Positions 15,474 to 23,507 of a stretch of DNA of 29,123 nucleotides are shown piece after piece. The translations under genes were made by a program, and so were the position numbers. Source of the DNA: CAVTBX01 sp963733135. Lineage in GTDB: Bacteria; Actinomycetota; Thermoleophilia; Gaiellales; Gaiellaceae. A model generated the notes under the pieces. That model was not told where the DNA came from and searched no databases. It saw nothing but the letters and a program-made list of their open reading frames with translations. Within the stretch, counting starts at the first letter, position 1; every line of letters starts with the position of its first letter. The stretch is from contig CAVTBX010000012.1 in NCBI GenBank assembly GCA_963733135.1, positions 1 through 29,123 of the forward strand, in the 5' to 3' direction.

Positions 15474-18400
15474 GGAGAAGTCCGCGCGTCGAGTCCGGTG
15501 AGGCCGCGCTCGCTCCGCGCGAGCGCGCCGACGGCGCCCATCTCGGTGAAGAGCGAGCGAGCCCGCTCGAGCTCTGCCCTCGCGGCTTCGCTCTCCCCAA
15601 GGCGGTCGAGCACGCGGGCGAACGTCACCCGCACCTCTGCGATCTCGACGGGCAGGTGAAGAGCCTCGAGCCTCCCTAGCGCCTCTTCGAGGGAGCGTCG
15701 AGCCAGCTCGAGATCTCCTGACGCCGCCGAGACGATCCCTTCGGCGACGACAACAGTCGCACGAGCGTACTCGTCCTCGTCCGAGACGCCTCGCCCTGCA
15801 AACTCGGCGAGCCGGACGGCATCGTCGAGACGGTCTTGGAGAACGAGCGCCTCGACCAGGAAGCGGTACACCTCGACGACGAGCCAGCCCTCGAGCCCGA
15901 GCGCGATCGGAACCGCCTCGCCCAGCCACTCTTCAGCCCGCACGGGATCGCCGTCCGCGAGCGCGTACATCGCGAGCCGAACGAGGTTCTGCACCTGGAA
16001 GTAGCTGTCGCCGGCTCGGTCGAGCCAGTCGCGCGCCTGAAGCGCGAGCGCTTCCGCCTCCTCGTGGTCACCGCGGTAGCTCTTCGCGATGCTGAGCCAC
16101 GCGGTCGCCTCCGCCTCGAGACGACGGCTCCCCATCTCCCCCGCGAGCGCCACGCAGCGGCCGAGTTCGTCCTCGGCTTCGGTGAAACGGCCGAGGTTGG
16201 CGAGAAGGGCGGCGCTGCGAAGGTGGCCTTCCGCCCGTAGGCCTCGATCCCCGAGCTCCTCGGCGAAGGTGACGGAGCGGCGAAGGTCGGCGGCGGCCTC
16301 CTCGTAGGCACCCTCGAAGTCGGCTCGCAGGCCGGCGAGCACGAACGCTGCTCGAATCTGAAGCCTGCGATCCCCGTGCTGGGCTGCCAGCTCGGTCGCC
16401 TCAAGCAAGCGAACCTGCGCCTGCGCCGCGCGGCCCTGGCGCTGATCGATATCGCCGAGCTCGACGAGCGCAGACGAGCGAAGGTCGAGCCGGTCGAAGC
16501 GCCGCCCGTTCTCCGCCACGCCGGCAAGCTCCTCACTCGCCCTGGCGAGCTCGCCGAGCGCCACGAGCGCGCCCGCGTGCTGCAGCTGCGTCGCTGCCAA
16601 GAGCTCCGGCTCCTGGTCGCCGACGACCGCGAGCGCACGCTCGTAGAAGCGCTCCGCCTCGCGGTACCCCTCGCGTCGCTCCGCCTTCCCGGCCGCGCGG
16701 CTGAGCCGGTCGACGGTGCGCACGATGGGTGGCGGCACGGGGCTGCGAGCAATCTCACCTGCAGACCGGCAGGCCTGCTCGAGATGGTAAGCCGAGATCT
16801 CGACGAGGTCGTCACCGGCACCGGGCAGGCCATCGACCCAGTCAGCGAAGCGGATGTGGAGCTCGACGCGCCGGCCCTTGGGAAGCTGCCCGTAGGCGAC
16901 GTCTCGGATCAGGACGTGCTTGAAGCCGTACTCCCGTTCTCCGGTGACCGTCGAGGCCTCGTGGGGGAGGATGAGGTCGCGGCGCTCGAGCCCTTCGAGG
17001 CCGGCGGTCAACTCACCCGGCTCACCTCCGAGCTGGGCGAGGGCTCCCGACCAGAACGTGGTTCCGATGACCGAGGCCTGCTGGGCGAGCCGCTTCTCAC
17101 GAGCCGGCAGGCCGTCGAGCCGCGAGCCGATGAGCGCTTGCAGGCTCGTGGCGACGGGCACCTCACCGACGTCTTTCGTGACGCGGCCACCTGCCTCGAG
17201 TACGCCGGTGTCCATGAGCATGCGTACCGTCTCCTCGAGGAACAACGGGTTGCCGCCGGCGTTCTCGAGCAAGGTCGCGAGAGGCCCCGTGGGCGGCGCC
17301 TCCGCACCGACCAGCTCCGCGAGGAGCGCCGCGCCCTGAGCTCGGCTGAGGGGGAGAAGCTCGACGACGACGTGGTCGTCTCCCGGAGACGCCAGAGCGG
17401 GGAGCGCATCGCGAACCTCCGGGCGTGCCGAGCCGAGGAGGAGGATCGGTGCCGCCGCACCCTCGGCAGCGATCGCCTGGAGCAGCTCGAGGAAGGTCGG
17501 CTCCGCCCAGTGGAGGTCTTCGAACACGAGCACGAGCGGCCGCTCGGCGGCGAGGAGCTCGAAGACGCGCTTGATACCCCAGTGCAGCTCGGCCTGCGTG
17601 ATCTCGTCGACCGTGTATGTGCCTTGTGGAGTCGTCGGCGCTCCGACGACGTTCGAGAGCGCCACGGCAATCGTGCGGAGCTCGTCCTGATCGTCCGTTG
17701 GCAAGGACTCGATGAGGTCGCCGAGCTTGCGAGCTATTTCAGCGGTGTCATCGACGTGCTGGATGGCGGCGATCCCCTTCAGAACCTCGATCACGGGCCA
17801 GTACGTGATCCCCTCCCCGTACGGGAGGCAGCGGCCCGACGACACCGCAGCCTTGCCGTCGAGGCCTTGCACGAACTCGGCGATCAGGCGGCTCTTGCCG
17901 ATCCCGGCCTCGCCGACCACGGTGGCGAGCACCGCCCGGCGCTCGCTGGCGACGCGCTCCCACACCGCGGTCAGACGACCGAGCTCGCTGTGGCGGCCGA
18001 CGACCGGGACTCGCGAGATGGCCCGCCCCGATGGAGGCGCTTTCGCGCCGACGACCTCCCAGACCGGCACCGGCGCTGACTTGCCTTTGGCGGCGATCGC
18101 GGGCGCCTCGCGGTACTCGATCACATGCGCCGTCGCTCCGTAGGTCGCCTCACCGACGACGATCCCGTCCACGGGCGCGTTCGACTGCAGACGCGCTGCG
18201 GTGTTCATGACGTCGCCGGCCGTCAACCCTTCGCCCTCCGTTGCGGCGGATCCGATCACGACCAGCGCCTCGCCTGTGTTCACGCCGGTGCGGATCTTGA
18301 GGTCGAGCCAGTCGTCGGCTTCGTTCAGCTCGGAGATCGCCTCGCGAATGGCGAGCGCCGCGCGGACGCCCCGTTCGGGATCGTCTTCGTGGGCGATCGG

Positions 18401-18694
18401 AGCCCCGAAGAGCGCGACGACCGCATCGCCGATGAACTTCTCGACGGAGCCGCCGAAGTGCTCGAGCTCGGTGCGGACACGGGCGTAGTAGAGCGCCAGG
18501 CGGGCGCGCACATCCTCAGGGTCGAGACGCTCGGCCGTCGCGGTCGACCCGACGATGTCGGTGAACAGAACCGTGATCGTCCGCCGCTCCTCGACCGGAG
18601 CGACCACGGGCGCCGCCGCAAGCGGTGTGCCGCAGGCGAGGCAGAAGCGAGCGCGCTCGGGATTCTCCTCACCGCACAACGCGCAGAGAGACAT
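15470..18694 (-). CDS. Class III adenylate cyclase with ATPase and TPR regions
   Basis: A 1074-residue cytoplasmic protein. It starts with a zinc-ribbon-like module (C4, C7, C18, C21). The cyclase domain (about 38-205) has every catalytic residue I can check: metal-binding D46 (LFTDIVGS) and D90 (KFIGDAVVALFG), adenine-specifying K86 and D161, and transition-state N164 and R168 (DVMNTAARLQ), so it should make cAMP. The ATPase has Walker A GEAGIGKS (261-268) and Walker B LVLVFEDLHW (387-396), as in MalT/AfsR-type STAND ATPases. The C-terminal 450 residues are TPR-like helical repeats rich in Ala, Glu, Leu and Arg. Such proteins are usually seen as signal-gated cyclases. ATG at 18694 precedes the ribbon directly; a TAGACT box lies five bases upstream of it. 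Confidence 0.9.
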   Translation of the reverse strand: MSLCALCGEENPERARFCLACGTPLAAAPVVAPVEERRTITVLFTDIVGSTATAERLDPEDVRARLALYYARVRTELEHFGGSVEKFIGDAVVALFGAPIAHEDDPERGVRAALAIREAISELNEADDWLDLKIRTGVNTGEALVVIGSAATEGEGLTAGDVMNTAARLQSNAPVDGIVVGEATYGATAHVIEYREAPAIAAKGKSAPVPVWEVVGAKAPPSGRAISRVPVVGRHSELGRLTAVWERVASERRAVLATVVGEAGIGKSRLIAEFVQGLDGKAAVSSGRCLPYGEGITYWPVIEVLKGIAAIQHVDDTAEIARKLGDLIESLPTDDQDELRTIAVALSNVVGAPTTPQGTYTVDEITQAELHWGIKRVFELLAAERPLVLVFEDLHWAEPTFLELLQAIAAEGAAAPILLLGSARPEVRDALPALASPGDDHVVVELLPLSRAQGAALLAELVGAEAPPTGPLATLLENAGGNPLFLEETVRMLMDTGVLEAGGRVTKDVGEVPVATSLQALIGSRLDGLPAREKRLAQQASVIGTTFWSGALAQLGGEPGELTAGLEGLERRDLILPHEASTVTGEREYGFKHVLIRDVAYGQLPKGRRVELHIRFADWVDGLPGAGDDLVEISAYHLEQACRSAGEIARSPVPPPIVRTVDRLSRAAGKAERREGYREAERFYERALAVVGDQEPELLAATQLQHAGALVALGELARASEELAGVAENGRRFDRLDLRSSALVELGDIDQRQGRAAQAQVRLLEATELAAQHGDRRLQIRAAFVLAGLRADFEGAYEEAAADLRRSVTFAEELGDRGLRAEGHLRSAALLANLGRFTEAEDELGRCVALAGEMGSRRLEAEATAWLSIAKSYRGDHEEAEALALQARDWLDRAGDSYFQVQNLVRLAMYALADGDPVRAEEWLGEAVPIALGLEGWLVVEVYRFLVEALVLQDRLDDAVRLAEFAGRGVSDEDEYARATVVVAEGIVSAASGDLELARRSLEEALGRLEALHLPVEIAEVRVTFARVLDRLGESEAARAELERARSLFTEMGAVGALARSERGLTGLDARTSP

Positions 18695-18767
18695 GCCCGA
18701 GTCTAGATAGCCGATCGGCAACGGTGATGCCGCCGCGGCGACCGAAAGAGAGTTGGTGGCCTAGCCG

Positions 18768-20123
18768 CTAGCCGGCGTCGGCCGGACGCGCCCAGCCCGC
18801 GAAGAACCGGGCTCCCAGCCAGAGCAGCACGCCGACGGCGAGCAGACCGCCGAAGATCCCGAAGACCGTCGCGTCCCCGTCCGCCACCTGCTTCGCAAAG
18901 AGCGCGGCCGAGATCAGAAGGCCGAGCACCGGAAAGATGCGCGGAGTGGTGAAGTGCTTGTGCTCGACGGGTTCGCTCTTGAGGACGAGAACGGCAATGT
19001 TCACGAGCGCGAACACGACGAGGAGCAGCATCACGGTCACGGTCGCGAGCGTGTCGAGCTTTCCGACCGCGATCAGCACCATGGCGATCAGGGTCGTGAA
19101 GATGATCGCGACCCACGGCGTCCGGCGCACTTGGTGGACGCGCCCGAGCGCTTCCGGCATCACCTGCTCGTTCGCCATCCCGTAGAGCAGGCGTGAGGCC
19201 ATGATCATGTTGATGAGCGCCCCGTTCGCCACCGCGAGAAGCGCGATCGCCGAGAAGAGCTTCGTCGGGAAGGCCGATCCGATCCGGACGACTTCGAGGA
19301 GCGGCGCGCTCGAGTCCGCGAGCTGTCCCGTCGGGACGACCAGCGAGGCGGTGAACGTGACGAGGAAGTAGACGACTCCGGCGACAAGGACGCCCGTGAA
19401 GAGGGCAAACGGGTAGTTGCGACCGGGATCACGGACTTCTTCGGCAACGTTCGCCGAGTCCTCGAACCCGATCAGCGCGTAGAAGGCCAGGGCGGTCCCG
19501 GCCAGGATCACGAGGAAGACGTTGTCGCCCTCCGCGAACTCGAAGTTCCGGCCCGCGTCCCCGTCGCCGCTTCCGAGCACCCACGCGCCGATCAGGACGA
19601 TGAGGACGAGCCCGGTGAGCTCGACCACGGTCAGGACGACGTTCACGCTCACCGACTCCTTGATGCCACGGAAGTTCACGAGCGCAACGATCACGATGAA
19701 CACGAGCGCCGCGAGCGTCGTGGGGATGTCAAAGAACTCCTGCAGGTAGTCGCCGCCAAAGGCGCGGGCCAGCGTCGAGGCCGACGTGATCCCGGAGGCC
19801 ATCACCGCGAAGGCGACCATGAAGGTCACGAACGGGTTCTTGAAGGCACGGTTCACGTAGAGCGCCGCTCCGCCCGCGTGCGGGTACTTCGTGACGAGCT
19901 CGGCGTACGCGAAAGCGGTGAAGATGGCGAGAAGGAGGGCAACGGTGAACGCCGTCCAGACGGCGCCGCCGACCTCCGCGGCCACCTCGCCGACGAGGGC
20001 GTAGATCCCGGCGCCGAGGATGTCGCCGAGGATGAAGAAGAGCAGCATCCGCCGGCTGATGACTCGGCGAAGCGGCCCCTCCTCGGCGGGCGGGACCTGC
20101 CGCTCGCGCTCTCTCTCGTCCAT
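18768..20123 (-). CDS. APC superfamily amino acid permease
   Basis: A 451-residue permease with about 12 membrane segments. The conserved TM1 motif GDILGAGIYALVGEVAAEVGG is typical of APC-type amino acid transporters, as are YAELVTKYPHAGGAALYV, the TM6 region FYALIGFEDSANVAEEVRDP and RLLYGMANEQVMPEALGRVH. It probably takes up an amino acid with protons. The short charged N-terminus (DERERERQVPPAEEG) starts at ATG 20123; the frame upstream lacks family sequence. It ends about 70 bp from the cyclase start on the same strand, so weak co-transcription is possible. Substrate unknown. Confidence 0.9.
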   Translation of the reverse strand: MDERERERQVPPAEEGPLRRVISRRMLLFFILGDILGAGIYALVGEVAAEVGGAVWTAFTVALLLAIFTAFAYAELVTKYPHAGGAALYVNRAFKNPFVTFMVAFAVMASGITSASTLARAFGGDYLQEFFDIPTTLAALVFIVIVALVNFRGIKESVSVNVVLTVVELTGLVLIVLIGAWVLGSGDGDAGRNFEFAEGDNVFLVILAGTALAFYALIGFEDSANVAEEVRDPGRNYPFALFTGVLVAGVVYFLVTFTASLVVPTGQLADSSAPLLEVVRIGSAFPTKLFSAIALLAVANGALINMIMASRLLYGMANEQVMPEALGRVHQVRRTPWVAIIFTTLIAMVLIAVGKLDTLATVTVMLLLVVFALVNIAVLVLKSEPVEHKHFTTPRIFPVLGLLISAALFAKQVADGDATVFGIFGGLLAVGVLLWLGARFFAGWARPADAG

Positions 20124-20188
20124 ACCCGCGACGTTATTCCCGCCTGAGCGCGTTTCACTCGCCGGGCGCACGACCTTCCCTTGCCGGC

Positions 20189-20791
20189 TTACGCGATCGT
20201 CATGCCGCCCGTCACACCCGTGACTCTCCAACCGCCAGAACGCATGCGGACGACGTATGTGACCCAGAGGGCGCCCCTGCCGCTGATCCAGAGATTGCAG
20301 CCCACCTCGGCCCTCCGACGGCCCCCGTCGATCGGGCCGAGCGTCACGAGCACACCGCGGTTTCTCACCTCACCTTCCCGGAGCACGGATCCCCGGTGAT
20401 GGACGAAGGTGATCGGCGGCAGGCGTTGGAGCCTCTCCTCGATCGCAGCCTCGAGCTCGGCCCCGAATTGCGTCCGCGGTCTGCGTGGCCTCGAGCTCGG
20501 CCTCGCCTTTTCGGCGCCCTTCACTGCTCCGTCGAAGACGTACACGACTCTGAATCCCGGATCGCCGCCGCCGAACGTGTGGTCTTGCACGACGAGCCGG
20601 CGAATGACCGCCGAGTAGATATCGGCCCGTCGCTCGGTCTGGGCAGACGACGAGCCCTCCATGTTTGTCGGCGCCGTTGAAGCCGGGGCGGTGGCTGTGG
20701 CCGGATCGGAAGGTCTGTCGTCTTGACCTAAGAGCTCACACCCGGCCGTAAGCCAGGCAAGGCTGGCGAAAACCGCGATTCGCACCTTCAC
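20189..20791 (-). CDS. Lipoprotein of unknown function
   Basis: A 200-residue protein with a short signal peptide ending in a perfect lipobox (ASLAWLTAGC, lipidated Cys near residue 17) and a Pro/Ala/Thr-rich linker. A folded part of about 130 residues follows, including RADIYSAVIRRLVVQDHTFG, FRVVYVFDGAV, ITFVHHRGSV, RGVLVTLGPI and WVTYVVRMRSGGWRVTGVTG. The final segment looks like an NTF2-like or exported hypothetical fold, but I do not recognise it. GTG at 20791 has AAGGAG eight bases upstream and begins the signal peptide, so the longer open frame to 20935 is rejected. It is 65 bp upstream of the APC permease on the same strand. Confidence 0.7.
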   Translation of the reverse strand: MKVRIAVFASLAWLTAGCELLGQDDRPSDPATATAPASTAPTNMEGSSSAQTERRADIYSAVIRRLVVQDHTFGGGDPGFRVVYVFDGAVKGAEKARPSSRPRRPRTQFGAELEAAIEERLQRLPPITFVHHRGSVLREGEVRNRGVLVTLGPIDGGRRRAEVGCNLWISGRGALWVTYVVRMRSGGWRVTGVTGGMTIA

Positions 20792-21313
20792 ACCAGACAG
20801 GCTCCTTGTTTCCGCGTCCAGCCTAGGACTCGCAGGAAGCGTCAAAGGTTCCCGGCGCGGCCAGCCTGGGCTTCGCCGTGCGTCGGCAACGGTTCGCGTA
20901 CCGGCTACACGGGAGCCGCCTCGATGCAGATACATAGACGCTCAGCAAATCGGCCAGGCTTTGCGCGCTCGCCGCTCGGAGAACGGGTGCGTGCAGCCCA
21001 TCGCCGACACTCTCACTCCCGCGCCCGGCTGCTCCGGCGTGCGAAAACCCTGCTCCGCCGCTAGTTTCGGCTTGCACAGAGGGGTTCGGCTTGCATAGAG
21101 GAGATGGCCCCGGGGAGGGGCTGTCGCCTCCTCCGGCTGACAGGGTCCGCGGTGAAGCGACATCGCGGCTATGGTGGGTGGTGCGCGTAGTCCTAGCGCG
21201 CGAGCCGGGGAGGCTCCTAGGTTCCCTCTCCGACTTGCGAAACCTGGCCTAAGCGCACGAGGAGAGCTCGACCCGAGTTTTCCCACCCTGAAGCATGAAG
21301 TTGGGAGCATCAC
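20792..21313. other. 522-bp stretch without a recognisable gene
   Basis: No open frame here has a credible start, ribosome site or protein-like composition. The stretch holds a 19-bp tandem repeat (21066-21103) and several short GC-rich inverted repeats, such as GCGCGTAG/CTAGCGCGC near 21183-21202. It ends with the leader of the small gene at 21314. A structured RNA leader or a decayed gene are possible, but I recognise no known riboswitch or ncRNA. Confidence 0.4.
21066..21103 (+). repeat. Two 19-bp tandem repeats
   Basis: TTCGGCTTGCACAGAGGGG (21066-21084) is followed immediately by TTCGGCTTGCATAGAGGAG (21085-21103), 17 of 19 bases identical. It lies 210 bp upstream of the small gene at 21314; a tandem regulator site is possible. 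Confidence 0.7.
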
Positions 21314-21628
21314 ATGTATGCCATCGATAGGCGCTACGACGGAATCGATCAGAGCCGCACCGAGGAGCTGACTCGGAAGGTGAACGAGAGCCTTATCCCG
21401 CGGCTGAACAAGCTGCCAGGATTCAACGGCTACTTCCTGATGGAAGCCGGTAACGGCGTCGTCAGGTCGACCAGCCTCTTCGACACGTCCAGCCAGGCCG
21501 AGGATTCGACTCGCGTCGCGTCCGAATGGACGCACGAGGAGAAGCTCGAGAGCCTGATTCCGAATCCGCCGAAGGTCACGATGCGCAAGGTGATCGCGCA
21601 CGAGACGAAGGCACCGGCACTCGTCTAA
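21314..21628 (+). CDS. Small Dabb/antibiotic-monooxygenase-fold-like protein
   Basis: A 104-residue soluble protein. The layout MYAIDRRYDGIDQSRTEELT, then helix, then LIPRLNKLPGFNGYFLMEAG and SLFDTSSQAEDSTRVASEW, is that of small ferredoxin-like alpha/beta barrels (Dabb/ABM type): an N-terminal strand, an amphipathic helix, GFxGYF, and a second helix beginning with AEDS. Catalytic residues are not obvious. ATG at 21314 has GGGAG six bases upstream. The gene is followed by a strong intrinsic terminator, so it is probably a monocistronic unit with a long untranslated leader. Confidence 0.8.
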   Translation: MYAIDRRYDGIDQSRTEELTRKVNESLIPRLNKLPGFNGYFLMEAGNGVVRSTSLFDTSSQAEDSTRVASEWTHEEKLESLIPNPPKVTMRKVIAHETKAPALV

Positions 21629-21647
21629 GTCTTCGGTCTGAACGACG

Positions 21648-21684
21648 AGAGAAGGCCCGCAAGCGCGGGCCTTCTCTGCGTTTT
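21648..21684 (+). terminator. Rho-independent terminator
   Basis: A 13-bp perfect stem (arms 21648-21660 and 21665-21677, containing GAGAAGGCCCGC and its inverse) with a four-base AAGC loop is followed by TTTT at 21681-21684. It lies 20 bp after the stop of the small gene. Confidence 0.9.
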
Positions 21685-21748
21685 CGGGCGCGTTTCATTA
21701 GGAACCAACGGCTCGTTCAAGCCCCAGCTTCTAGCGGCGACTTTCCGA

Positions 21749-21821
21749 TGGAGCGTACCGGGATCGAACCGGTGACCTCCGGCTTGCAAAGCCGGCGCTC
21801 TCCCAGCTGAGCTAACGCCCC
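21749..21821 (-). tRNA. tRNA-Ala (anticodon TGC)
   Basis: A 73-nt cloverleaf read on the minus strand. The acceptor GGGGCGT pairs with ACGCTCC and includes the G3:U70 wobble that identifies alanine tRNAs. The D arm contains AGCTCAGCTGGGAGAGC, the anticodon arm is CCGGCTTTGCAAGCCGG with TGC at the centre, and the T arm includes GGTTCGATCCC. The discriminator base is A; CCA is not encoded. Confidence 0.97.
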
Positions 21822-21870
21822 ACGCGCTTCGAGTGTAGCCCGGCCCCCGGAGAGGCGCGGGCCGCCGCGG

Positions 21871-22281
21871 CTACACGGTCAGGTGCGTGACCGGAAGGCC
21901 GAACCGCTCCAGAGCGCCCTCGCCGGCGTCCTTCTCGAGGAACGTCGCCTCGTCGTCCCGGCGGGTGACGACGATCAGCTCGTCGGCTGGGAAGTCGCGG
22001 AGCATGTCCTCGATCGCCTGCACCGGGTCCGGGTCGCCGACCGACGTCTCGACGCGCGCAGCTTCTGGATCCGCCGCCGCGGCAGTCTCCTCGGCCCGCT
22101 GCTCGGCCTGTGCCCTCGCGTCGTCCTCCTCATTGGCGAGCCACTGGAGGGGCGAGAGCTCGGCGGCGGGCGCGACGACACGCACCTCCGCCTCCTCGTC
22201 GCCAGAGTGGCGGCGAACCTCGCCTCGGATCGTCTCCTCGTCCACGGGCGCGGTCGCGACGACTAGCAGCCTGCGAGCCAT
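21871..22281 (-). CDS. UspA-like small nucleotide-binding-fold protein
   Basis: A 136-residue soluble acidic protein. It begins with a strand RRLLVVATAPVDE, has an acidic middle with EVRVVAPAAELSPLQWLANEEDDA, a helix rich in Ala/Glu, then RVETSVGDPDPVQAIEDML followed by ADELIVVTR. This is the alternating strand/helix order of universal stress proteins (HUP fold). The usual G-x2-G-x9-G-(S/T) ATP motif at the C-terminus is absent (ends RFGLPVTHLTV), so nucleotide binding is doubtful. ATG at 22281 has GGAGAA four bases upstream. Divergent from the metalloprotease gene. Confidence 0.78.
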   Translation of the reverse strand: MARRLLVVATAPVDEETIRGEVRRHSGDEEAEVRVVAPAAELSPLQWLANEEDDARAQAEQRAEETAAAADPEAARVETSVGDPDPVQAIEDMLRDFPADELIVVTRRDDEATFLEKDAGEGALERFGLPVTHLTV

Positions 22282-22373
22282 GGGTTCTCCGTACCAGGGC
22301 TGCGCGGATCGCAAACCGATCACTCGAACGGAGGGCTAAAGGGACGACGGCACCGTGGCCGAACAAGGGAGGC

Positions 22374-23187
22374 ATGCGGCGCTCCCTCCTCGTCTGCGTC
22401 CTCTCCCTTGTCGCCTTCGGGGCGGCCGCGGGCCCCGGTTTCGCGGCCGGTTTGCCCAGCCACGGGTTCCTCGTCTTCAAGGACACGCTGCGCGGCGAGG
22501 CTGTCGTCGAGGTTCGTGACGATTCGACCGGACGGCTGCTCGAGACCCTGGAGGCCCGCCGCGGCGGCTGGGACTGGACGAGCGCCTGCGGCGACCCCGC
22601 ACTTCAAGACCTTTGCCCGCTGGAAGCGCTCTCCCACGTATCTCGTGAACGCCGCGTCGGTGCCGTCTTACCTCAACGCCGGCCTCGCGCGTTCCGAGCT
22701 CGTCCGCGCGCAGGAGGCCTGGGAGGGCCGCTTTACGACCGACTGTCGCTGGCGTCTCCGCTCCGACTACAACGCCCGGGACGGTGGCAACACGACGCTC
22801 GACCCGACGACGGTGACCCAACTCGAGGTCGACGGCCAGAACGTGGTCGGCTGGGTGTCGCTCGAAGGCACGGTCTGCGACGGCGCGCTCGCGTGCATCG
22901 TCGCCGACTTCGACCGGGGCCGGATCTTCGAAGCCGACCTGGGCTTCGAGCGCGACCTGACGCGCTACGGCTTCCAGGACTTCTGGACGACGGGCCGCAG
23001 GACATGGACGAACGCCACCGGCGGCGAGTTCGCAATCTCCGACGTCGGCACGCATGAGTTCGGCCATTTCCTAGGCCTAGACCACGTCGCAGAGTCCCCC
23101 GAGCTGACGATGTTCCCGTTCATCCACGACGGCGACGACACCCTGGGCCTAGGGGACATGCTCGGAACGCTGGTCCTGTACCACTAA
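22374..23187 (+). pseudogene. Matrixin-like (M10) secreted zinc metalloprotease, frameshifted
   Basis: The first frame gives a signal peptide (MRRSLLVCVLSLVAFGAAAG) and about 75 sensible residues to ...SACGDP. The catalytic domain continues one base later in the +1 frame: HFKTFARWKRSPTYLVNAAS, VPSYLNAGLARSELVRAQEAW, and the zinc site HEFGHFLGLDH (23052-23084), a full HExxHxxGxxH, followed by a Met-turn candidate (LTMFPF). The break maps to CCCC at 22595-22598; one C fewer would join the halves as D-P-H-F-K. With that correction the product is about 270 residues, normal for small bacterial matrixins. Either a real recent frameshift or a homopolymer sequencing error; a programmed shift is unlikely. 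AAGGGAGG precedes the ATG closely. Confidence 0.78.
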
Positions 23188-23191
23188 CCCC

Positions 23192-23211
23192 GGGCGAGGC
23201 ATGCCTCGCCC
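23192..23211. repeat. 20-bp perfect palindrome with CTAC tail
   Basis: GGGCGAGGCATGCCTCGCCC is a perfect palindrome followed by CTACGGG. Its core and tail match the right half of the element at 12832-12897. It starts five bases after the metalloprotease stop and may help terminate transcription. Confidence 0.8.
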
Positions 23212-23246
23212 CTACGGGTTGAACCCGGCAGTCGCCCCTAGACCGC

Positions 23247-23266
23247 GGGCGGGATGAATCCCGCCC
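23247..23266. repeat. Second palindrome of the same family
   Basis: GGGCGGGAT/ATCCCGCCC arms of 9 bp around a GA loop are followed by CTAC. The stem differs in its centre from the 23192 copy but keeps the GGGCG...CGCCC(C)TAC frame. A degenerate CGCCCCTAG lies between them at about 23233-23241. Confidence 0.75.
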
Positions 23267-23300
23267 CTACACCTGAATCAGGCGGAAGGATCGTCACCGG

Positions 23301-23407
23301 CGGCGGGCTTAGCCCGTCGCCGTTAGGGCGCAAGCCAACGGCGCCAGCTTCCGAACGAAATCATCATGGCTCCATGAAGGGAGCCGGATTTCGTTCGGCA
23401 TCGCCAG
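23301..23407. repeat. 107-bp hairpin repeat unit, copy 1
   Basis: The unit opens with CGGCGGGCTTAGCCCGTCGC (23301-23320), itself a hairpin around CGGGCT/AGCCCG, then about 27 variable bases. A long hairpin follows: outer arms CCGAACGAAATC (23351-23362) and GATTTCGTTCGG (23387-23398), inner arms GGCTCC (23368-23373) and GGAGCC (23380-23385). No protein-coding signal is seen. Confidence 0.85.
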
Positions 23408-23506
23408 CGGCGGGCTTAGCCCGTCGCCGTCAGAAGGCAACCGAACGTCGCCAGATTCCGAACGAAATCGTCATGGCTCCACGAAGGGGAGCCGGATTTC
23501 GTTCGG
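23408..23506. repeat. 107-bp hairpin repeat unit, copy 2
   Basis: This repeats copy 1 at an offset of 107 bp. The opening palindrome is identical (23408-23430). The outer arms (23458-23469 and 23495-23506) are identical, and the inner GGCTCC/GGAGCC is kept with one extra G in the loop. The 27-base middle has diverged most. It ends two bases before the stop codon of the converging small gene. Confidence 0.85.
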
Positions 23507-23507
23507 G

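Noticed and set aside
16376..18079. A 567-codon open frame antisense to the adenylate cyclase gene
   Set aside because: Composition is a complement of the cyclase codons; no family resemblance.
21072..21098. Promoter TTGCAC-N-CATAGA within the 19-bp tandem repeat
   Set aside because: The spacing comes from the repeat itself and the -10 matches consensus poorly; too far from the next gene without supporting signals.
20942..21601. Antisense 219-codon frame over the gene-free stretch and the small gene
   Set aside because: No ribosome site or domain; it overlaps a well-supported gene on the other strand.
22595..22598. Programmed frameshift in the metalloprotease
   Set aside because: A C4 run alone is not a known slippery signal, there is no obvious stimulating stem or family precedent; an indel is simpler.
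23301..23506. CRISPR array
   Set aside because: Only two units, each 107 bp and internally palindromic, with homologous rather than unique spacers; no cas genes nearby.
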